The notes under the pieces were generated by a model, which saw only the letters and a list, made by a program, of their open reading frames with translations, was not told where the DNA came from and searched no databases. From the NCBI RefSeq assembly GCF_003286415.2, contig NZ_CP043450.1, positions 5,146,001 to 5,210,000 of the forward strand: DNA of 64,000 nt, written 5' to 3'. Source of the DNA: Mucilaginibacter rubeus. GTDB taxonomy: Bacteria; Bacteroidota; Bacteroidia; Sphingobacteriales; Sphingobacteriaceae. The translations under genes and the position numbers were made by a program. Numbering within the stretch: the stretch's first letter is position 1; every line of letters starts with the position of its first letter. Below are positions 1-10,500 of the stretch, piece by piece.

Positions 1-107
1 GACAGGTATACAATCAGCACTTTTTTTGTTGATATAGATTGCGCGTTAGAACAGGCAGAAATACTGCAGAGCGCAATTAAAATCAAAGCAAAACACACTT
101 TTTTCAT
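1..107 (-). CDS. flavodoxin family protein, secreted, 3' part outside window
   Basis: Partial gene: the ATG is at 105-107 and the frame runs off the left edge after 35 codons. The visible protein begins MKKVCFALILIALCS, a hydrophobic signal segment, followed by a lipobox-like SISAC, then a KVLIVYLS strand that looks like the start of a flavodoxin fold just before its FMN phosphate loop. Flavodoxin-like proteins are common partners of aldo/keto reductases and cupins in Bacteroidota redox operons. It starts 11 bp after the preceding gene's stop, so it is probably the fourth gene of the minus-strand operon beginning at 1959. The family call rests on a short stretch and is tentative. Confidence 0.6.
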   Translation of the reverse strand, partial: MKKVCFALILIALCSISACSNAQSISTKKVLIVYL

Positions 108-118
108 ACACCCAATTT

Positions 119-604
119 TTATTTCTTGCCCGGCACTTCCATCTTAACCGGCCTCAACAATTGCGAAAAGGTGAGTGACCCCATCTTCCATTTACCGTTT
201 TCTTTAACGTATACCTCTGTTACCATGAAAGCATGTACAACTTCGTTTCCGCCTACTACCGCCAGCAAGTCGATATCATTTAACAGGATGGCCGTGCCAC
301 CAAAAATATTTACTGAAGTGGAATAGACGTCTGCCTTTTTATACCAGATCCCTCCTGATTTGATTACATTGATCTCCTGTGGTTTCCCCCAGCTTCCGCC
401 CATATGAACAAACACAGCTTTTTCATCAAACAGCACATTTAGCGAATCAACATTTTTGTCGGCCATCCATGTCCACTTGGCTTTAGACAGGTTAATGATC
501 TCCTGCTCTGCTTTTGTAGGTGCAGGTGATGTACTTTGCGTTTGCGCACCGGCTAACCGCACCCCGGCAATTAACAGGAATAATGTGATAATTGATACTC
601 TCAT
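119..604 (-). CDS. SnoaL/DUF4440-like nuclear transport factor 2 family protein, exported
   Basis: 161 residues. Residues 1-20 form a signal peptide ending LAGAQ. The rest has the NTF2-like cone pattern: an N-terminal helix EIINLSKAKWTWMADKNVD, then FDEKAVFVHMGGSWGK, and paired C-terminal strands (AFMVTEVYVKENGKWKMGSLTFSQL) typical of DUF4440. Such proteins bind small hydrophobic ligands or act as minor enzymes; the substrate cannot be told from sequence. It lies between the cupin gene (gap about 30 bp) and the flavodoxin start (11 bp), in one operon with an aldo/keto reductase, which suggests a role in periplasmic small-molecule redox or detoxification. Confidence 0.75.
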   Translation of the reverse strand: MRVSIITLFLLIAGVRLAGAQTQSTSPAPTKAEQEIINLSKAKWTWMADKNVDSLNVLFDEKAVFVHMGGSWGKPQEINVIKSGGIWYKKADVYSTSVNIFGGTAILLNDIDLLAVVGGNEVVHAFMVTEVYVKENGKWKMGSLTFSQLLRPVKMEVPGKK

Positions 605-634
605 GATTTTACAGGATTTATTGGTATTAATAAA

Positions 635-1093
635 CTATTTCGCGCTGTTATATTCCGCGTCGGTTACCCTTTGCAGCCATTGGGTTTTATTTGTTGCCCC
701 ATTGGTGCTAACCGCAATGTACGTGAAGGCTGATTCAGGCGATGCGCCGTGCCAGTGGGCTACACCGGGAACACATTTAATCACATCCCCTTTATGAACC
801 ACCTGAATTGGCTTTCCCTTTTCCTGGTAATAACCTGTTCCTTCTGTAATCATCAGAATTTGCCCTGCCGGGTGGATATGCCAGTCGAGTTTAGCACCCG
901 GTGCAAACGTCGCGGTAGCTACATTGCAATCAATTACACTATCAGCCTTATTTAATTCCCGAAGCCACACATCCCCCGTATGATTATTGGTTTTAGACAA
1001 TTCGCCTTTTGTGAAGATGGCGGCCGTTTGGGCCATCACGCGGTTAGAAGTAACAACTCCCAACAACATCATTACATACAAAACTTTTTTCAT
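635..1093 (-). CDS. cupin domain protein, exported
   Basis: 152 residues with a signal peptide ending VMAQ (about residues 1-21). A single cupin barrel follows. Its first motif carries H72 and H74 (WHIHPAGQ) and E84 (MITEGTGYY); the second motif has VPGVAHWHGA with H113 and H115. These are the usual metal ligands of small cupins. Bacteroidota relatives next to aldo/keto reductases are often annotated as carboxymuconolactone-type or quercetinase-like cupins without tested function. The gene is 14 bp downstream of the aldo/keto reductase stop, so cotranscription is very likely. Confidence 0.8.
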   Translation of the reverse strand: MKKVLYVMMLLGVVTSNRVMAQTAAIFTKGELSKTNNHTGDVWLRELNKADSVIDCNVATATFAPGAKLDWHIHPAGQILMITEGTGYYQEKGKPIQVVHKGDVIKCVPGVAHWHGASPESAFTYIAVSTNGATNKTQWLQRVTDAEYNSAK

Positions 1094-1107
1094 GATTTTT
1101 TGCAGGT

Positions 1108-1959
1108 TTAATTATTCAATTTTCTTTCTCCAAGCCATTTCACCATTGCCGGATCGCGATGGTCAAAAAAGCTGCTTGTTTTAGTATCCAATGCTTTAAT
1201 AGCATCCATATCTTCGGCGCTCAGTTCAAAATCGAAGATGTTGATATTCTCTTCCATTCGCTCTTTGCGTACCGACTTGGGAATGGCCACAACTCCCCTT
1301 TGCGTAAGCCAGCGAAGGATAACCTGAGCTATTGATTTATTGTACTTCCCGGCAATAGATTGCAGCAATTCGTTATGGAAAATATTGTTCTTGCCCTCGG
1401 CAAATGGGCCCCACGATTCTATTTGTACCCTGTTATCAATCATGAACTGCTGCGCTTCATTTTGCTGATGAAAAGGGTGTGTTTCAACCTGGTTTACAGC
1501 CGGAACAATCTCGTTATGGACGATAAGGTCAATCAACCTGTCGGGGTGGAAATTACTCACACCTATAGCTCTTACTTTGCCTTCTTTATATAAATCTTCC
1601 ATAGCCCGCCATTCGCCGTACACATCGCCATACGGCTGATGCATCAGGTATAGGTCCAGGTAATCTAACTGCAGCTTTTTCAATGAACTTTCAAAAGCCT
1701 TTTTTGCCCCTGCATAACCGTCCCGCTGGATCCAAAGCTTAGTGGTAATAAATAATTCTTCCCTGGCTATACCGCTTGCTTTGATAGCCCGGCCCACAGC
1801 TTCTTCGTTCATGTAAGACTCCGCGGTATCAATCAAACGATAGCCTGTTTCTATGGCATCGCTTACACTTCTTTCACACTCCGCCAGATCCGTTACCTGG
1901 AATACACCAAATCCGAGAATTGGCATTTCGACACCATTATTTAATTTAACTTTTTGCAT
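1108..1959 (-). CDS. aldo/keto reductase
   Basis: 283 residues, the usual length for a cytoplasmic NAD(P)H-dependent aldo/keto reductase of the 2,5-diketo-gluconate reductase type. The catalytic tetrad is visible: D44 and Y49 (DTAESYMNEEAVGRA), K74 (ITTKLW) and H107 (LYLMHQPYGD). The cofactor phosphate-binding segment near the C-terminus reads IPKSVRKERMEEN. It is the first gene of the minus-strand operon (reductase, cupin, NTF2-like, flavodoxin) and is divergent from the AraC regulator at 2105 across 145 bp, the usual arrangement for a regulator controlling its neighbours. The natural substrate is unknown. Confidence 0.9.
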   Translation of the reverse strand: MQKVKLNNGVEMPILGFGVFQVTDLAECERSVSDAIETGYRLIDTAESYMNEEAVGRAIKASGIAREELFITTKLWIQRDGYAGAKKAFESSLKKLQLDYLDLYLMHQPYGDVYGEWRAMEDLYKEGKVRAIGVSNFHPDRLIDLIVHNEIVPAVNQVETHPFHQQNEAQQFMIDNRVQIESWGPFAEGKNNIFHNELLQSIAGKYNKSIAQVILRWLTQRGVVAIPKSVRKERMEENINIFDFELSAEDMDAIKALDTKTSSFFDHRDPAMVKWLGERKLNN

Positions 1960-2104
1960 AGCTGATATTTACTAAGACAAAGTTGAGGCCTTTTGCCTGT
2001 AGAAACAGGATACAGATTACGGATGTTTATACCATTATTACTGATCGGGCCCATTGTGGTGTCAATACATTGATTAATAGCGTAAATTCGGGAATTAAAA
2101 CAGA

Positions 2105-3007
2105 GTGGATATGGATAGCATGCGCCGTTTCAATACAATAAGTGAGTATAATGCATTTAACAACAACGAAACCAAACACCCATTGGTAAGTGTTGTCGAT
2201 CTGTCCAAAGCCGATCCAAGGCAGGGCTCCAAAATGTATTTCGGCTTTTACATTATCTTTTTAAAAGATGTTAAATGCGGCGATATGGTGTATGGCAGAA
2301 ACACCTATGATTACCAGGAAGGAACATTGGTTTTACTTGCACCGGGGCAGGTAGCCGGTATAAACAGCAATGGCGAATCCTATCAGCCAAAAGGTAATGC
2401 CCTGGCCTTCCACCCCGACCTCATACATGGCACTTCGCTCGGCAAACGAATCCACGGATACAGCTTTTTCGGTTACCAGTCGAACGAGGCATTGCACCTG
2501 TCCGAACGTGAACGGAACATCGTTTTAGATTGTTTTTCCAAAATAGATTATGAGCTGGAGCGGGGCGTAGATAAGCATAGCAAACACCTGATTATTGCCA
2601 ATATTGAATTGCTTTTGGATTACAGCACCCGTTTTTACGATCGCCAGTTCATCACTCGCGATCATGTGCATCAAGGCATTTTAGCAAAGTTCGAAAACCT
2701 GTTGAACGATTATTTTGGATCAGACAAGCCGCAAACTATTGGTTTACCTGCCGTTGCCTGGTGTGCAGAGCAACTGAACCTTTCGGCAAACTACTTTGGC
2801 GATCTGGTTAAAAAAGAAACAGGGAAAACTGCCCAGGAATATATCCAGGCTAAACTGATTGACATGGCAAAGGAGAAAATCTTTGACGGAAATAAAACCA
2901 TCAACCAGGTGGCTTATGAATTAGGATTTAAATACCCACAACACTTTGCCCGCCTGTTTAAAAAAAGAGTAGGCCATACACCACAGGAGTACCGGTCATT
3001 AAATTAA
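2105..3007 (+). CDS. AraC family transcriptional regulator
   Basis: 300 residues. Residues 1-180 form a cupin-like ligand-sensing domain (for example FGFYIIFLKDVKCGDMVYGR and LLAPGQVAG). Residues about 200-300 carry the double helix-turn-helix of AraC/XylS proteins, with the second helix pair in NQVAYELGFKYPQHFARLFKK and the ending VGHTPQEYRSLN. It stands alone on the plus strand, divergent from the aldo/keto reductase operon, which is the likely target. A strong intrinsic terminator lies 100 bp downstream at 3107-3136. Confidence 0.9.
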   Translation: MDMDSMRRFNTISEYNAFNNNETKHPLVSVVDLSKADPRQGSKMYFGFYIIFLKDVKCGDMVYGRNTYDYQEGTLVLLAPGQVAGINSNGESYQPKGNALAFHPDLIHGTSLGKRIHGYSFFGYQSNEALHLSERERNIVLDCFSKIDYELERGVDKHSKHLIIANIELLLDYSTRFYDRQFITRDHVHQGILAKFENLLNDYFGSDKPQTIGLPAVAWCAEQLNLSANYFGDLVKKETGKTAQEYIQAKLIDMAKEKIFDGNKTINQVAYELGFKYPQHFARLFKKRVGHTPQEYRSLN

Positions 3008-3106
3008 AAAACAAATGCTTATCAGATAAATGAGTTTTGTCTGTGATAAGTATCAAGGTATCATTAGTGTGAGATTGGTGACTTAGTTGATTTCCGAACG
3101 GTAACG

Positions 3107-3136
3107 ATGTTCCGGGCTGAGATCCGGAACATTTTT
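3107..3136 (+). terminator. intrinsic terminator after the AraC gene
   Basis: Perfect 9-bp stem ATGTTCCGG (3107-3115) / CCGGAACAT (3124-3132) with an 8-nt loop, followed by a run of five T on the plus strand. No T run follows on the minus strand, so it serves the AraC gene. Confidence 0.8.
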
Positions 3137-3209
3137 AATTTATATGTTTAAAAAATTGAAAGCATAAAGCTTCTACATCAGTTCCAAAAAAGCGCCGAAT
3201 TTTAGGCTT

Positions 3210-3971
3210 TTAGCCTTCTGCTTCCAGCTCGCCTTTAGGTGAAATCCAGAAATTATTATACCCTAATCCTATCTGAATGTCTATCAAATCCTGCTGCAGC
3301 ATTTCAAGCACTGCTAAAAAGTTGTATACAAAATGCACCTTGTTTTCAGACTCTTTGGCGATGGCCTTAAAGTCGAGCATTTTATTGATCCGGAGCAGAT
3401 CGGCAACCGCCTTTTTTTGCTTTTCGATGGTATAGGGATACTGTACTACCGTATGTTTCACCTCTTCGCTGCGGCGGGTGAAATTGCGGAGCATCCGCTC
3501 ATAAACCACCATCAGGCGGTAAAGGGTTAGTTCAGATAGTTCTTCGCCGGGAACAGCTACTTTTTCAACCTGCTCCAGGTCAAGCTTAATGTTACCGCGC
3601 TTTTCCTGTTTAAAGCGCTCATCTTCCATGGGCCTTATCTCTTCACAAACCTCCTTGAACTTTTTGTATTCGATGAGCTTCCTGATCAGGTTTTCTTTGG
3701 TATCCGGATCATCGCCCGCTTCTTCGGTACCGTAACGCGGCAATAACATTTTGGCCTTGATACGCATAAGCGTTGCCGCAACGAAAATAAACTCGCTGGC
3801 AATTTCCATATTAAGGCTCGTCATCTGGTGCAGGTAGCTCAGAAAATCATCGGCAATTTTTGCGATAGGGACATCGTGAATATCCAGTTCATCACGCTCA
3901 ATGAAAAACAGCAGCAGGTCAAACGGGCCTTCAAACTGGGGTAACCTAATGGCAAAACTATCGTCGGTCAT
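3210..3971 (-). CDS. scpA: segregation and condensation protein A
   Basis: 253 residues, normal for ScpA, the kleisin subunit that bridges SMC heads with ScpB in chromosome condensation and segregation. The N-terminal kleisin signature is clear: LPQFEGPFDLLLFFIERDELDIHDVPIAKIADDF (shown in two parts: LPQFEGPFDLLLFFIERDEL and DIHDVPIAKI), followed by LASEFIFVAATLMRIKAKMLLP-type helix near residues 55-80 (here IASEFIFVAATLM). The C-terminal winged-helix part that binds the SMC head is in VHFVYNFLAVLEMLQQDLID. scpB and smc are not adjacent. Transcription runs away from the AraC gene; the downstream 70 bp hold no clear terminator for this strand. Confidence 0.93.
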   Translation of the reverse strand: MTDDSFAIRLPQFEGPFDLLLFFIERDELDIHDVPIAKIADDFLSYLHQMTSLNMEIASEFIFVAATLMRIKAKMLLPRYGTEEAGDDPDTKENLIRKLIEYKKFKEVCEEIRPMEDERFKQEKRGNIKLDLEQVEKVAVPGEELSELTLYRLMVVYERMLRNFTRRSEEVKHTVVQYPYTIEKQKKAVADLLRINKMLDFKAIAKESENKVHFVYNFLAVLEMLQQDLIDIQIGLGYNNFWISPKGELEAEG

Positions 3972-4036
3972 AAAGCGTCAAAAATAAACATTTTACAACA
4001 TCAAATAATTACAAATCAGCCGCCTTTACCAAACCC

Positions 4037-5329
4037 TTACTTGTTGTACGGATATTCATTAATCCAATGAAAGCCACGGTTATTCAGCCTGAATTTATTC
4101 AGATCAAATTTTTCGAGGCTGATGTGGAGCGAATCAATGCCGCACTTCCCGGTCAAAATCAATTTGGTTTTGCCGGATTCCGCATAATTAAAGTAGTATT
4201 TATTTACCGTATCGGCATCAGTAAACATCACTATGGTATGCGCTTTAATATCTGATCTAAAAGTGTAATTTTCCGTACTGTCATTCATCTTTTTCACCAT
4301 GGCACGGCCCGAAGCGCCTACCATCAGTTTACGCCAGCGGTTGATGTTAGTAGTTAAGGGAGCAACAGTATCTTTATTTAACACATAGGTTTGAATATCA
4401 TAAATGCCATAGAGATGCGGCTTTACAGCGGCATCGCCGTATTGGGTGGCTGCTTTAATATCATCATTGATATTTGACACCAACAGATAAACCAGCAAAA
4501 TATATTTAAAAACGGAAAGCGTAACATTTTTCCATTTAAGCCGGAAACGATGTGGTTCAATCTCTGACGGTGGCGCAGTCTTATTAAGAAAAAAGAAGTT
4601 AATGAGCCTACCTGCGTCCTTTGAAAGGAGAAACAGCGACATAAGCACAAGTGTGGTCGACAATAATTTAACAGGCACATCAAAGCAGTAATTGATGGCC
4701 ATAATATTGCCGGCAACTACCAGCCCCAACACAGCGCCCAGCGTGGTAGTTTTGCGAAAAAACAGCAATAACCCACAGCTCACCTCAGCTATACCAGTAA
4801 AATAATTGAAGCCCCTTGAGTATCCCATGTATGTCCAGGCCAATCCCATGGGCGAAGCATTACCTATTGATTGCACCAGCCGGCCTGGTGACGGCGAGGG
4901 GAACTGTAATTTAATAATTTTCACAAAACCGTAACTCAGCATGGTTATCCCCACGTAATACCTTACAATAACACACAGCCAATAAAACAGCTTATTATAA
5001 TTCCGGGACCTCCTGTCGGCAATTGACCATATTAGGGTTCCTATTGCTGCAACAGTTGCTATAAACAAAATCATCATGTAATCGTAAGTAGTATCACCGC
5101 TGCCGTTAGTAAAAACGATTATGGGTTGTGCTAAATGCAAAACGTGTTGGGCCAGCCAGGGGATTAGCGTATGGAACGGTTTAATGTAGTATTCGGCGAT
5201 AACTTCGGTGTACGGCAGTACGCCATTTGGATTAAAAATAATGTACAAAGTAAACAGCTGCAGGATAAACCTAAAAGCTATTTTTTGCGGGGCCGACCAA
5301 TAAATCGGGCTGGCATTTGTCTCCGTCAT
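4037..5329 (-). CDS. DoxX-like polytopic membrane protein
   Basis: 430 residues with about eight hydrophobic segments in the first 280 residues, including FRFILQLFTLYIIF, MMILFIATVAAIGTLIWSI, YYVGITMLSYGFVKII and LGAVLGLVVAGNIMAINYCF. The layout and the GFVKIIKLQFP motif recall DoxX/SURF4-type proteins. The last 120 residues (after LVYLLVSNIND) are soluble and probably extracytoplasmic. The function is unknown. It is followed on the same strand by scpA after 65 bp and is divergent from dxs across about 200 bp. Confidence 0.7.
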   Translation of the reverse strand: MTETNASPIYWSAPQKIAFRFILQLFTLYIIFNPNGVLPYTEVIAEYYIKPFHTLIPWLAQHVLHLAQPIIVFTNGSGDTTYDYMMILFIATVAAIGTLIWSIADRRSRNYNKLFYWLCVIVRYYVGITMLSYGFVKIIKLQFPSPSPGRLVQSIGNASPMGLAWTYMGYSRGFNYFTGIAEVSCGLLLFFRKTTTLGAVLGLVVAGNIMAINYCFDVPVKLLSTTLVLMSLFLLSKDAGRLINFFFLNKTAPPSEIEPHRFRLKWKNVTLSVFKYILLVYLLVSNINDDIKAATQYGDAAVKPHLYGIYDIQTYVLNKDTVAPLTTNINRWRKLMVGASGRAMVKKMNDSTENYTFRSDIKAHTIVMFTDADTVNKYYFNYAESGKTKLILTGKCGIDSLHISLEKFDLNKFRLNNRGFHWINEYPYNK

Positions 5330-5534
5330 AAATTATAACAAGGTCAATGGTTTGAGGAAAGCTAAATATAATAATTTGCGGTAGCATCTGTGAGCTAAAT
5401 GTTTATAGCCTGTAGCTATGAGGCTATTATTGCACTTTATACCGTATTCGGCACAGTCGCAAAACAATTAATACATTTATATGTCCTTATTTTAACAATA
5501 ATTACCTTATTTTGCAGGTTAAATATCCTTACGA

Positions 5535-7472
5535 ATGTCAATGCAGGTACCGGCCGGGAATTTATTACAAAAAATAAATTATCCATCTGATTTAAAGCTA
5601 CTTAACGAAAATGAGCTTGAACAGGTATGCAAAGAACTACGCCAGTATATTATTGACGTGGTATCCGTTAATGGCGGGCACTTTGCCGCCAGCCTGGGTG
5701 TAGTTGAACTTACGGTAGCGCTACAATATGTGCTTAATACCCCTTACGACCAGTTGGTTTGGGACGTTGGCCACCAGGCTTACGGCCATAAAATACTTAC
5801 GGGCCGCCGGGATGAGTTTCATACAAACCGTATTCACGGTGGTATCAGCGGTTTCCCAAAACGTTCGGAAAGTGAATATGATACATTTGGTGTAGGACAC
5901 TCATCAACGTCAATATCTGCGGCGCTCGGTATGGCTGTCGCATCTCAATACAAAGGCGAAACCGACAGGCAGCACGTAGCTGTAATTGGCGATGGCGCTA
6001 TGACCGCGGGTATGGCTTTTGAAGCCCTTAACCACGCAGGTATCGAGAATTCAAACTTACTGGTGATACTGAACGATAATAACATGGCCATCGACCCTAA
6101 CGTTGGTGCCTTGAAAGAATATCTGACAGACATCGCTATCTCAAAGCCATACAACCGCTTCAGAGACGATATTGCGCATGTATTGGCCAAACTATCATCT
6201 ATTGGCCCTGATGCGTTTAAAATCGCCCAAAAGCTTGAAAAAAGCATTAAAGGCACCCTGCTTAAACGCAGTAACTTTTTTGAAGCACTTAAGTTCAGGT
6301 ATTTTGGCCCCATCGATGGGCACGATGTAAACCACCTGATAAAAGTATTGAAAGACCTGCGCGATATTCCAGGGCCAAAACTGCTGCATTGTATCACGGT
6401 AAAAGGTAAAGGTTATGCCCTTGCCGAAAAAGACCAGACCAAATGGCACGCTCCCGGTTTGTTTGATAAAATTACCGGCGAAATCAAGAAAACTAAATAC
6501 GACAAGCCTCAACCTCCTAAATTCCAGGATGTGTTTGGGCATACCATAATTGAACTGGCAGAGCAAAACCCAAAGATCATGGGGATCACTCCGGCCATGC
6601 CTTCAGGTTGTTCATTAAACCTTATGATGAAGGCCATGCCAAACCGCGCGTTTGACGTGGGCATTGCCGAGCAGCATGCCGTAACTTTCTCAGCGGGTTT
6701 AGCCACCCAGGGGCTTGTTCCGTTCTGTAACATTTACTCCAGCTTTATGCAGCGGGCTTATGACCAGGTGATCCATGACGTGGCAATACAAAAGCTCAAC
6801 GTTATATTTTGTCTTGACCGCGCCGGTTTTGCCGGGGCTGATGGCGCTACACACCACGGAGCTTATGACATGGCATACATGCGCTGCATACCAAACATGG
6901 TAGTTTCTGCCCCAATGAACGAAGAAGAACTTCGTAACCTGATGTTCACTGCCCAGCAGGAAAACATGGGGCCATTCGTGATCAGGTACCCTCGTGGCAA
7001 CGGTGTTATGGTTGATTGGCAGCGTCCGTTCAAAGCCATCCCGGTAGGCAAAGGCCGTAAGGTTTGCGATGGCGACGATGTAGCAATCCTATCTATCGGC
7101 GCTATCGGTAATGAAGTGGTTAAAGCTATTACCGAACTTAATGCCGAAGGTTATAACCCGGCCCATTACGATCTCCGGTTTGTAAAACCGCTTGACGAAG
7201 CTTTATTGCATGATGTATTCAGCAAGTTTAATAAAGTAATTACTGTTGAAGACGGCTGTATTGAAGGCGGTGCAGGTAGCGCGGTGCTTGAATTTATGGC
7301 AGATAATGGTTACACCAATATTCAGGTGAAACGCCTGGGCATTCCCGATACTTTCATTGAACATGGCGACCAGCCCGAGCTTTGGGCCGATTGTGGTTTT
7401 AATGCCAACGGGATAGCTGAGCAGGTACGTAACATGGCCGAAAAAAGAAGCATGAATACTATTGCGTCGTAA
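5535..7472 (+). CDS. dxs: 1-deoxy-D-xylulose-5-phosphate synthase
   Basis: 645 residues. It condenses pyruvate and glyceraldehyde 3-phosphate to DXP, the entry step of the MEP isoprenoid pathway and a precursor for thiamine and pyridoxal. The thiamine diphosphate domain shows VNGGHFAASLG with its conserved His near residue 48, and the metal motif GDGAMTAGMAFEAL near 151 with NDNNMAID. The pyrimidine-binding domain carries GIAEQHAVTFSAGLA, and a transketolase C-terminal domain closes the protein. An alternative start is the second ATG two codons in (5541). A 14-bp terminator hairpin follows 32 bp after the stop. Confidence 0.96.
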   Translation: MSMQVPAGNLLQKINYPSDLKLLNENELEQVCKELRQYIIDVVSVNGGHFAASLGVVELTVALQYVLNTPYDQLVWDVGHQAYGHKILTGRRDEFHTNRIHGGISGFPKRSESEYDTFGVGHSSTSISAALGMAVASQYKGETDRQHVAVIGDGAMTAGMAFEALNHAGIENSNLLVILNDNNMAIDPNVGALKEYLTDIAISKPYNRFRDDIAHVLAKLSSIGPDAFKIAQKLEKSIKGTLLKRSNFFEALKFRYFGPIDGHDVNHLIKVLKDLRDIPGPKLLHCITVKGKGYALAEKDQTKWHAPGLFDKITGEIKKTKYDKPQPPKFQDVFGHTIIELAEQNPKIMGITPAMPSGCSLNLMMKAMPNRAFDVGIAEQHAVTFSAGLATQGLVPFCNIYSSFMQRAYDQVIHDVAIQKLNVIFCLDRAGFAGADGATHHGAYDMAYMRCIPNMVVSAPMNEEELRNLMFTAQQENMGPFVIRYPRGNGVMVDWQRPFKAIPVGKGRKVCDGDDVAILSIGAIGNEVVKAITELNAEGYNPAHYDLRFVKPLDEALLHDVFSKFNKVITVEDGCIEGGAGSAVLEFMADNGYTNIQVKRLGIPDTFIEHGDQPELWADCGFNANGIAEQVRNMAEKRSMNTIAS

Positions 7473-7503
7473 TCAAATACGACTATAGTACGCCGATATA
7501 ATG

Positions 7504-7538
7504 AAGCCGCCTCATAATTACTTATGAGGCGGCTTTTT
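7504..7538 (+). terminator. intrinsic terminator after dxs
   Basis: Perfect 14-bp inverted repeat AAGCCGCCTCATAA (7504-7517) / TTATGAGGCGGCTT (7522-7535) with a TTAC loop, followed by T residues. It separates dxs from the convergent beta-helix gene whose stop is at 7559. Confidence 0.92.
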
Positions 7539-7558
7539 AAATTTCTACCCAATAATAA

Positions 7559-10500
7559 TCAGGCTATAAAAGATATATTATATGCTAAATTATTAGTCCC
7601 CGCAACGGGTGCCACAGCATAGTTGATGTTTATATTAGTTGAATCCGCAGTTATGTAGCCGATATTACCAGCTGCACCGTTCGTAGCAACCGCTGTAAAC
7701 CAGCTTGGGGTGGTTCCTAACGAATGAGGAATGCTGATAACTGTTGCGCTTCCCGTTCCTGATGCTGTTACGGCTTTTATAGCAGGAACATTTTGGTAAA
7801 TGCGCCTCCATGCTGATGTAGCCGCATTGTATTCATACAAACCGGATAGGTCATCCGTTTGATAGATCAACAGACCATCGGCAGGACTGGTTACATTTAA
7901 ACGCTGAGCCTTGTTCATTCTTACCGGCAGGAACCCCCTTGTGCCCGAGTCGATCTGGAACATCGCTGAGTTGTCAAGTGCATTCGGATCGCCGATATGC
8001 CCAAATCCGCCCCAAATTTGTCGCCACCTTAAAGTCTGGCCCCCAAAGTTATATCCATTATCAACAGACGGATTTAAGCCTGTTCCAACCGTAAGCCCTC
8101 CAAGTATTGTTCCGGCACCTGAAATTTTAAATGCAGCTGTTTGCGTTGTTGCCGTTTGATTAAAGATGGCGCCTTTTAAGCTGGTAGTTGAGATATACAT
8201 CGGCTGCCAGTCTGCAGGGTCAGAGCCTGTTGTTAAACGCAGCCAGCCATAAAGGATAAATCCGTTTGCATCAATAACTGGGTTAGTGTTCCTGACTATC
8301 TGATTTTTGATAAAATAACCCGAAGTTGGTTGCGCTGCCGCCTCTTGCAAATCGGTATTTTTGATGGCAAGTAATTGGTCACTAAAATTCCCGGGAGTGC
8401 TGTCTATCCAGAAAACCCGATTTGAGGTAATATTAGTAAGCGTTTTAATACCATATTGGCTAACCGGATCACAGTAGTAATTATTTGAATAAACAAATGC
8501 CTGGGTATATGTATTTACCTCAACAATATCCTTGGTGTTCTTAAAGTTATTATTAGTTACCTTAAGGCCAACTGCATATAGTGCAAAAACCGCATGATAA
8601 AACGTTCCGGTATCATTTGCCCACCCCCCGGTTAGCATCCCAAATTTAGTCAACGTTTGCCCATTAACAGTAGTCATTGCGGGCGTAGATAAAGTAACAC
8701 TGTTATTGGCGTTATAGGCAACAATCTGAGCAACTAAAGGATCGGCAGTTGGTCCGTTTAACAACCCCAAAAAACCCGCCCCCGTAATCTGAACAATTTT
8801 CCCTACATCAGATGATGAAAACGGCGTAGATGTGGTAGTGGTCAATAGTGTAGTCCCGGCAACAATATTAGCATCAGCAATACCGGTACCTCCTGCTGAA
8901 GTGGTATCGGCCCTATCTGTGGCTTCTAAATACGGATCAGGATCAAAACTATTCCCGGTGATATTCATGTCAACAGGATATTGCGCGGGAGAACTAACAT
9001 TAACATCCAGAAAAATACCTTCCAGTGTCCTTTCTATGGTATTATCGCTGATAGTGATATCCTCTCTCCAGTATTGAGGGTCAAAGTAAATACTCCGCTG
9101 AAAACCATAAATGTAGTTATTAATAATTTTTAATCCTTTATTAGGCCCGCCCACAGTGATGCCATATGATTTATAATAAGCATTTTGCTGCGAACCTCCG
9201 TTAGCCATACAAATAGTTCCCTGGTATCCTAAAACGTCAGTGTTACCTTTTCTTGTCCACAAACCATAGCCATAAGCATCTGATATTTTAGTTAATCCAC
9301 TAAACGATTGCATAATAGAATTGTGAGCCACAATTACCCCCCTACTTTGTCCATGAGCCAGATTAACCCCTTCAAGATTCCAAAAAATCTCAGGTTTTAC
9401 GTATTGTTTAAGCAAAGTGCTAAAGGTACCAGGATATACATTATTGCTTAATGAAGTTGATTTCATTATCGTAAATCCTAACTCAATACCATCTGCCGAT
9501 GCACCCGGAATATATCTTGGCGTACTATTCTCGTTAGGGTATGTATTATGGCCATCTACAACACCATAATTCAACTCCGGTGTACACAGCTTTAGCACAT
9601 CTTTTATGTTATTGTTAGCTATTACCACATTTAATGATTCAATCTGGCCGCCCGAGGCAGTTTCCACCGAACATCTGATAGCCCGACCTTTTATAAAGGA
9701 CAGATTATTATTTGCGATTATAGCATTTCTGGCTCCGCCAACAGTTATACCCTGCGAACCGAACGTTTCATTATCACATACAATAGCTATATTATCCACA
9801 GCCCCTGTTGGATCCGACCCATTTGACATTCCTGAACAATCTACTGCAAGGAAATCATCTTCAATAAACCTCCCCCTGTTCCCGGTCATAATAACCTTTT
9901 GTGCATCACCTGCATTTATACCATCCCTTAATATATTCTCAAGAATATTGTTAGTAATAGTAACTGTGCCACCACTTAGCGCGAAGCCCATTTCCCGTGA
10001 CCACTTGCCATAGCAATTATCTATTTCGACAAATTGGTAGTTACTCAATTTCATCAGATAGCATCTAACTACTGTAGCTGTAGCAGGCACATTTTGATAT
10101 GTAAACCTGTCGGCGTAGCCCCAAAGGCATATATTTTTAACGGATATATTTCCCGGTGCCGGCAAGGCAGCCATGTAATCCCATTCAATCAGTGTGAAAT
10201 TGTCTGAAATTGCATAAATGATACTGTTGTATTTACTTTCGCCCAAGATGTGAGTGTAATTTTTGATCTGCAATTTTCCTGATATCGCATATTTACCCGC
10301 AGGAAAAAACACACTCCCACCGCCTATCGCAGCCACTGCATTGATGGCACTTTGAAGTACAGTAATATTATCACTACCATAATTTACCTCACTGGCTGTT
10401 ACGTTGGTAGCGGCCGCATCTTGTAATATTACTTCTGTTGCCGAATTTACAGTTACAATAGTGGTTGAAAGTGCTTGCGGAATATCGTCTGAACCGAATT

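Noticed and set aside
5405..5427. Inverted repeat ATAGCC/GGCTAT upstream of dxs
   Set aside because: Only six base pairs in AT-rich DNA; not distinguishable from chance.
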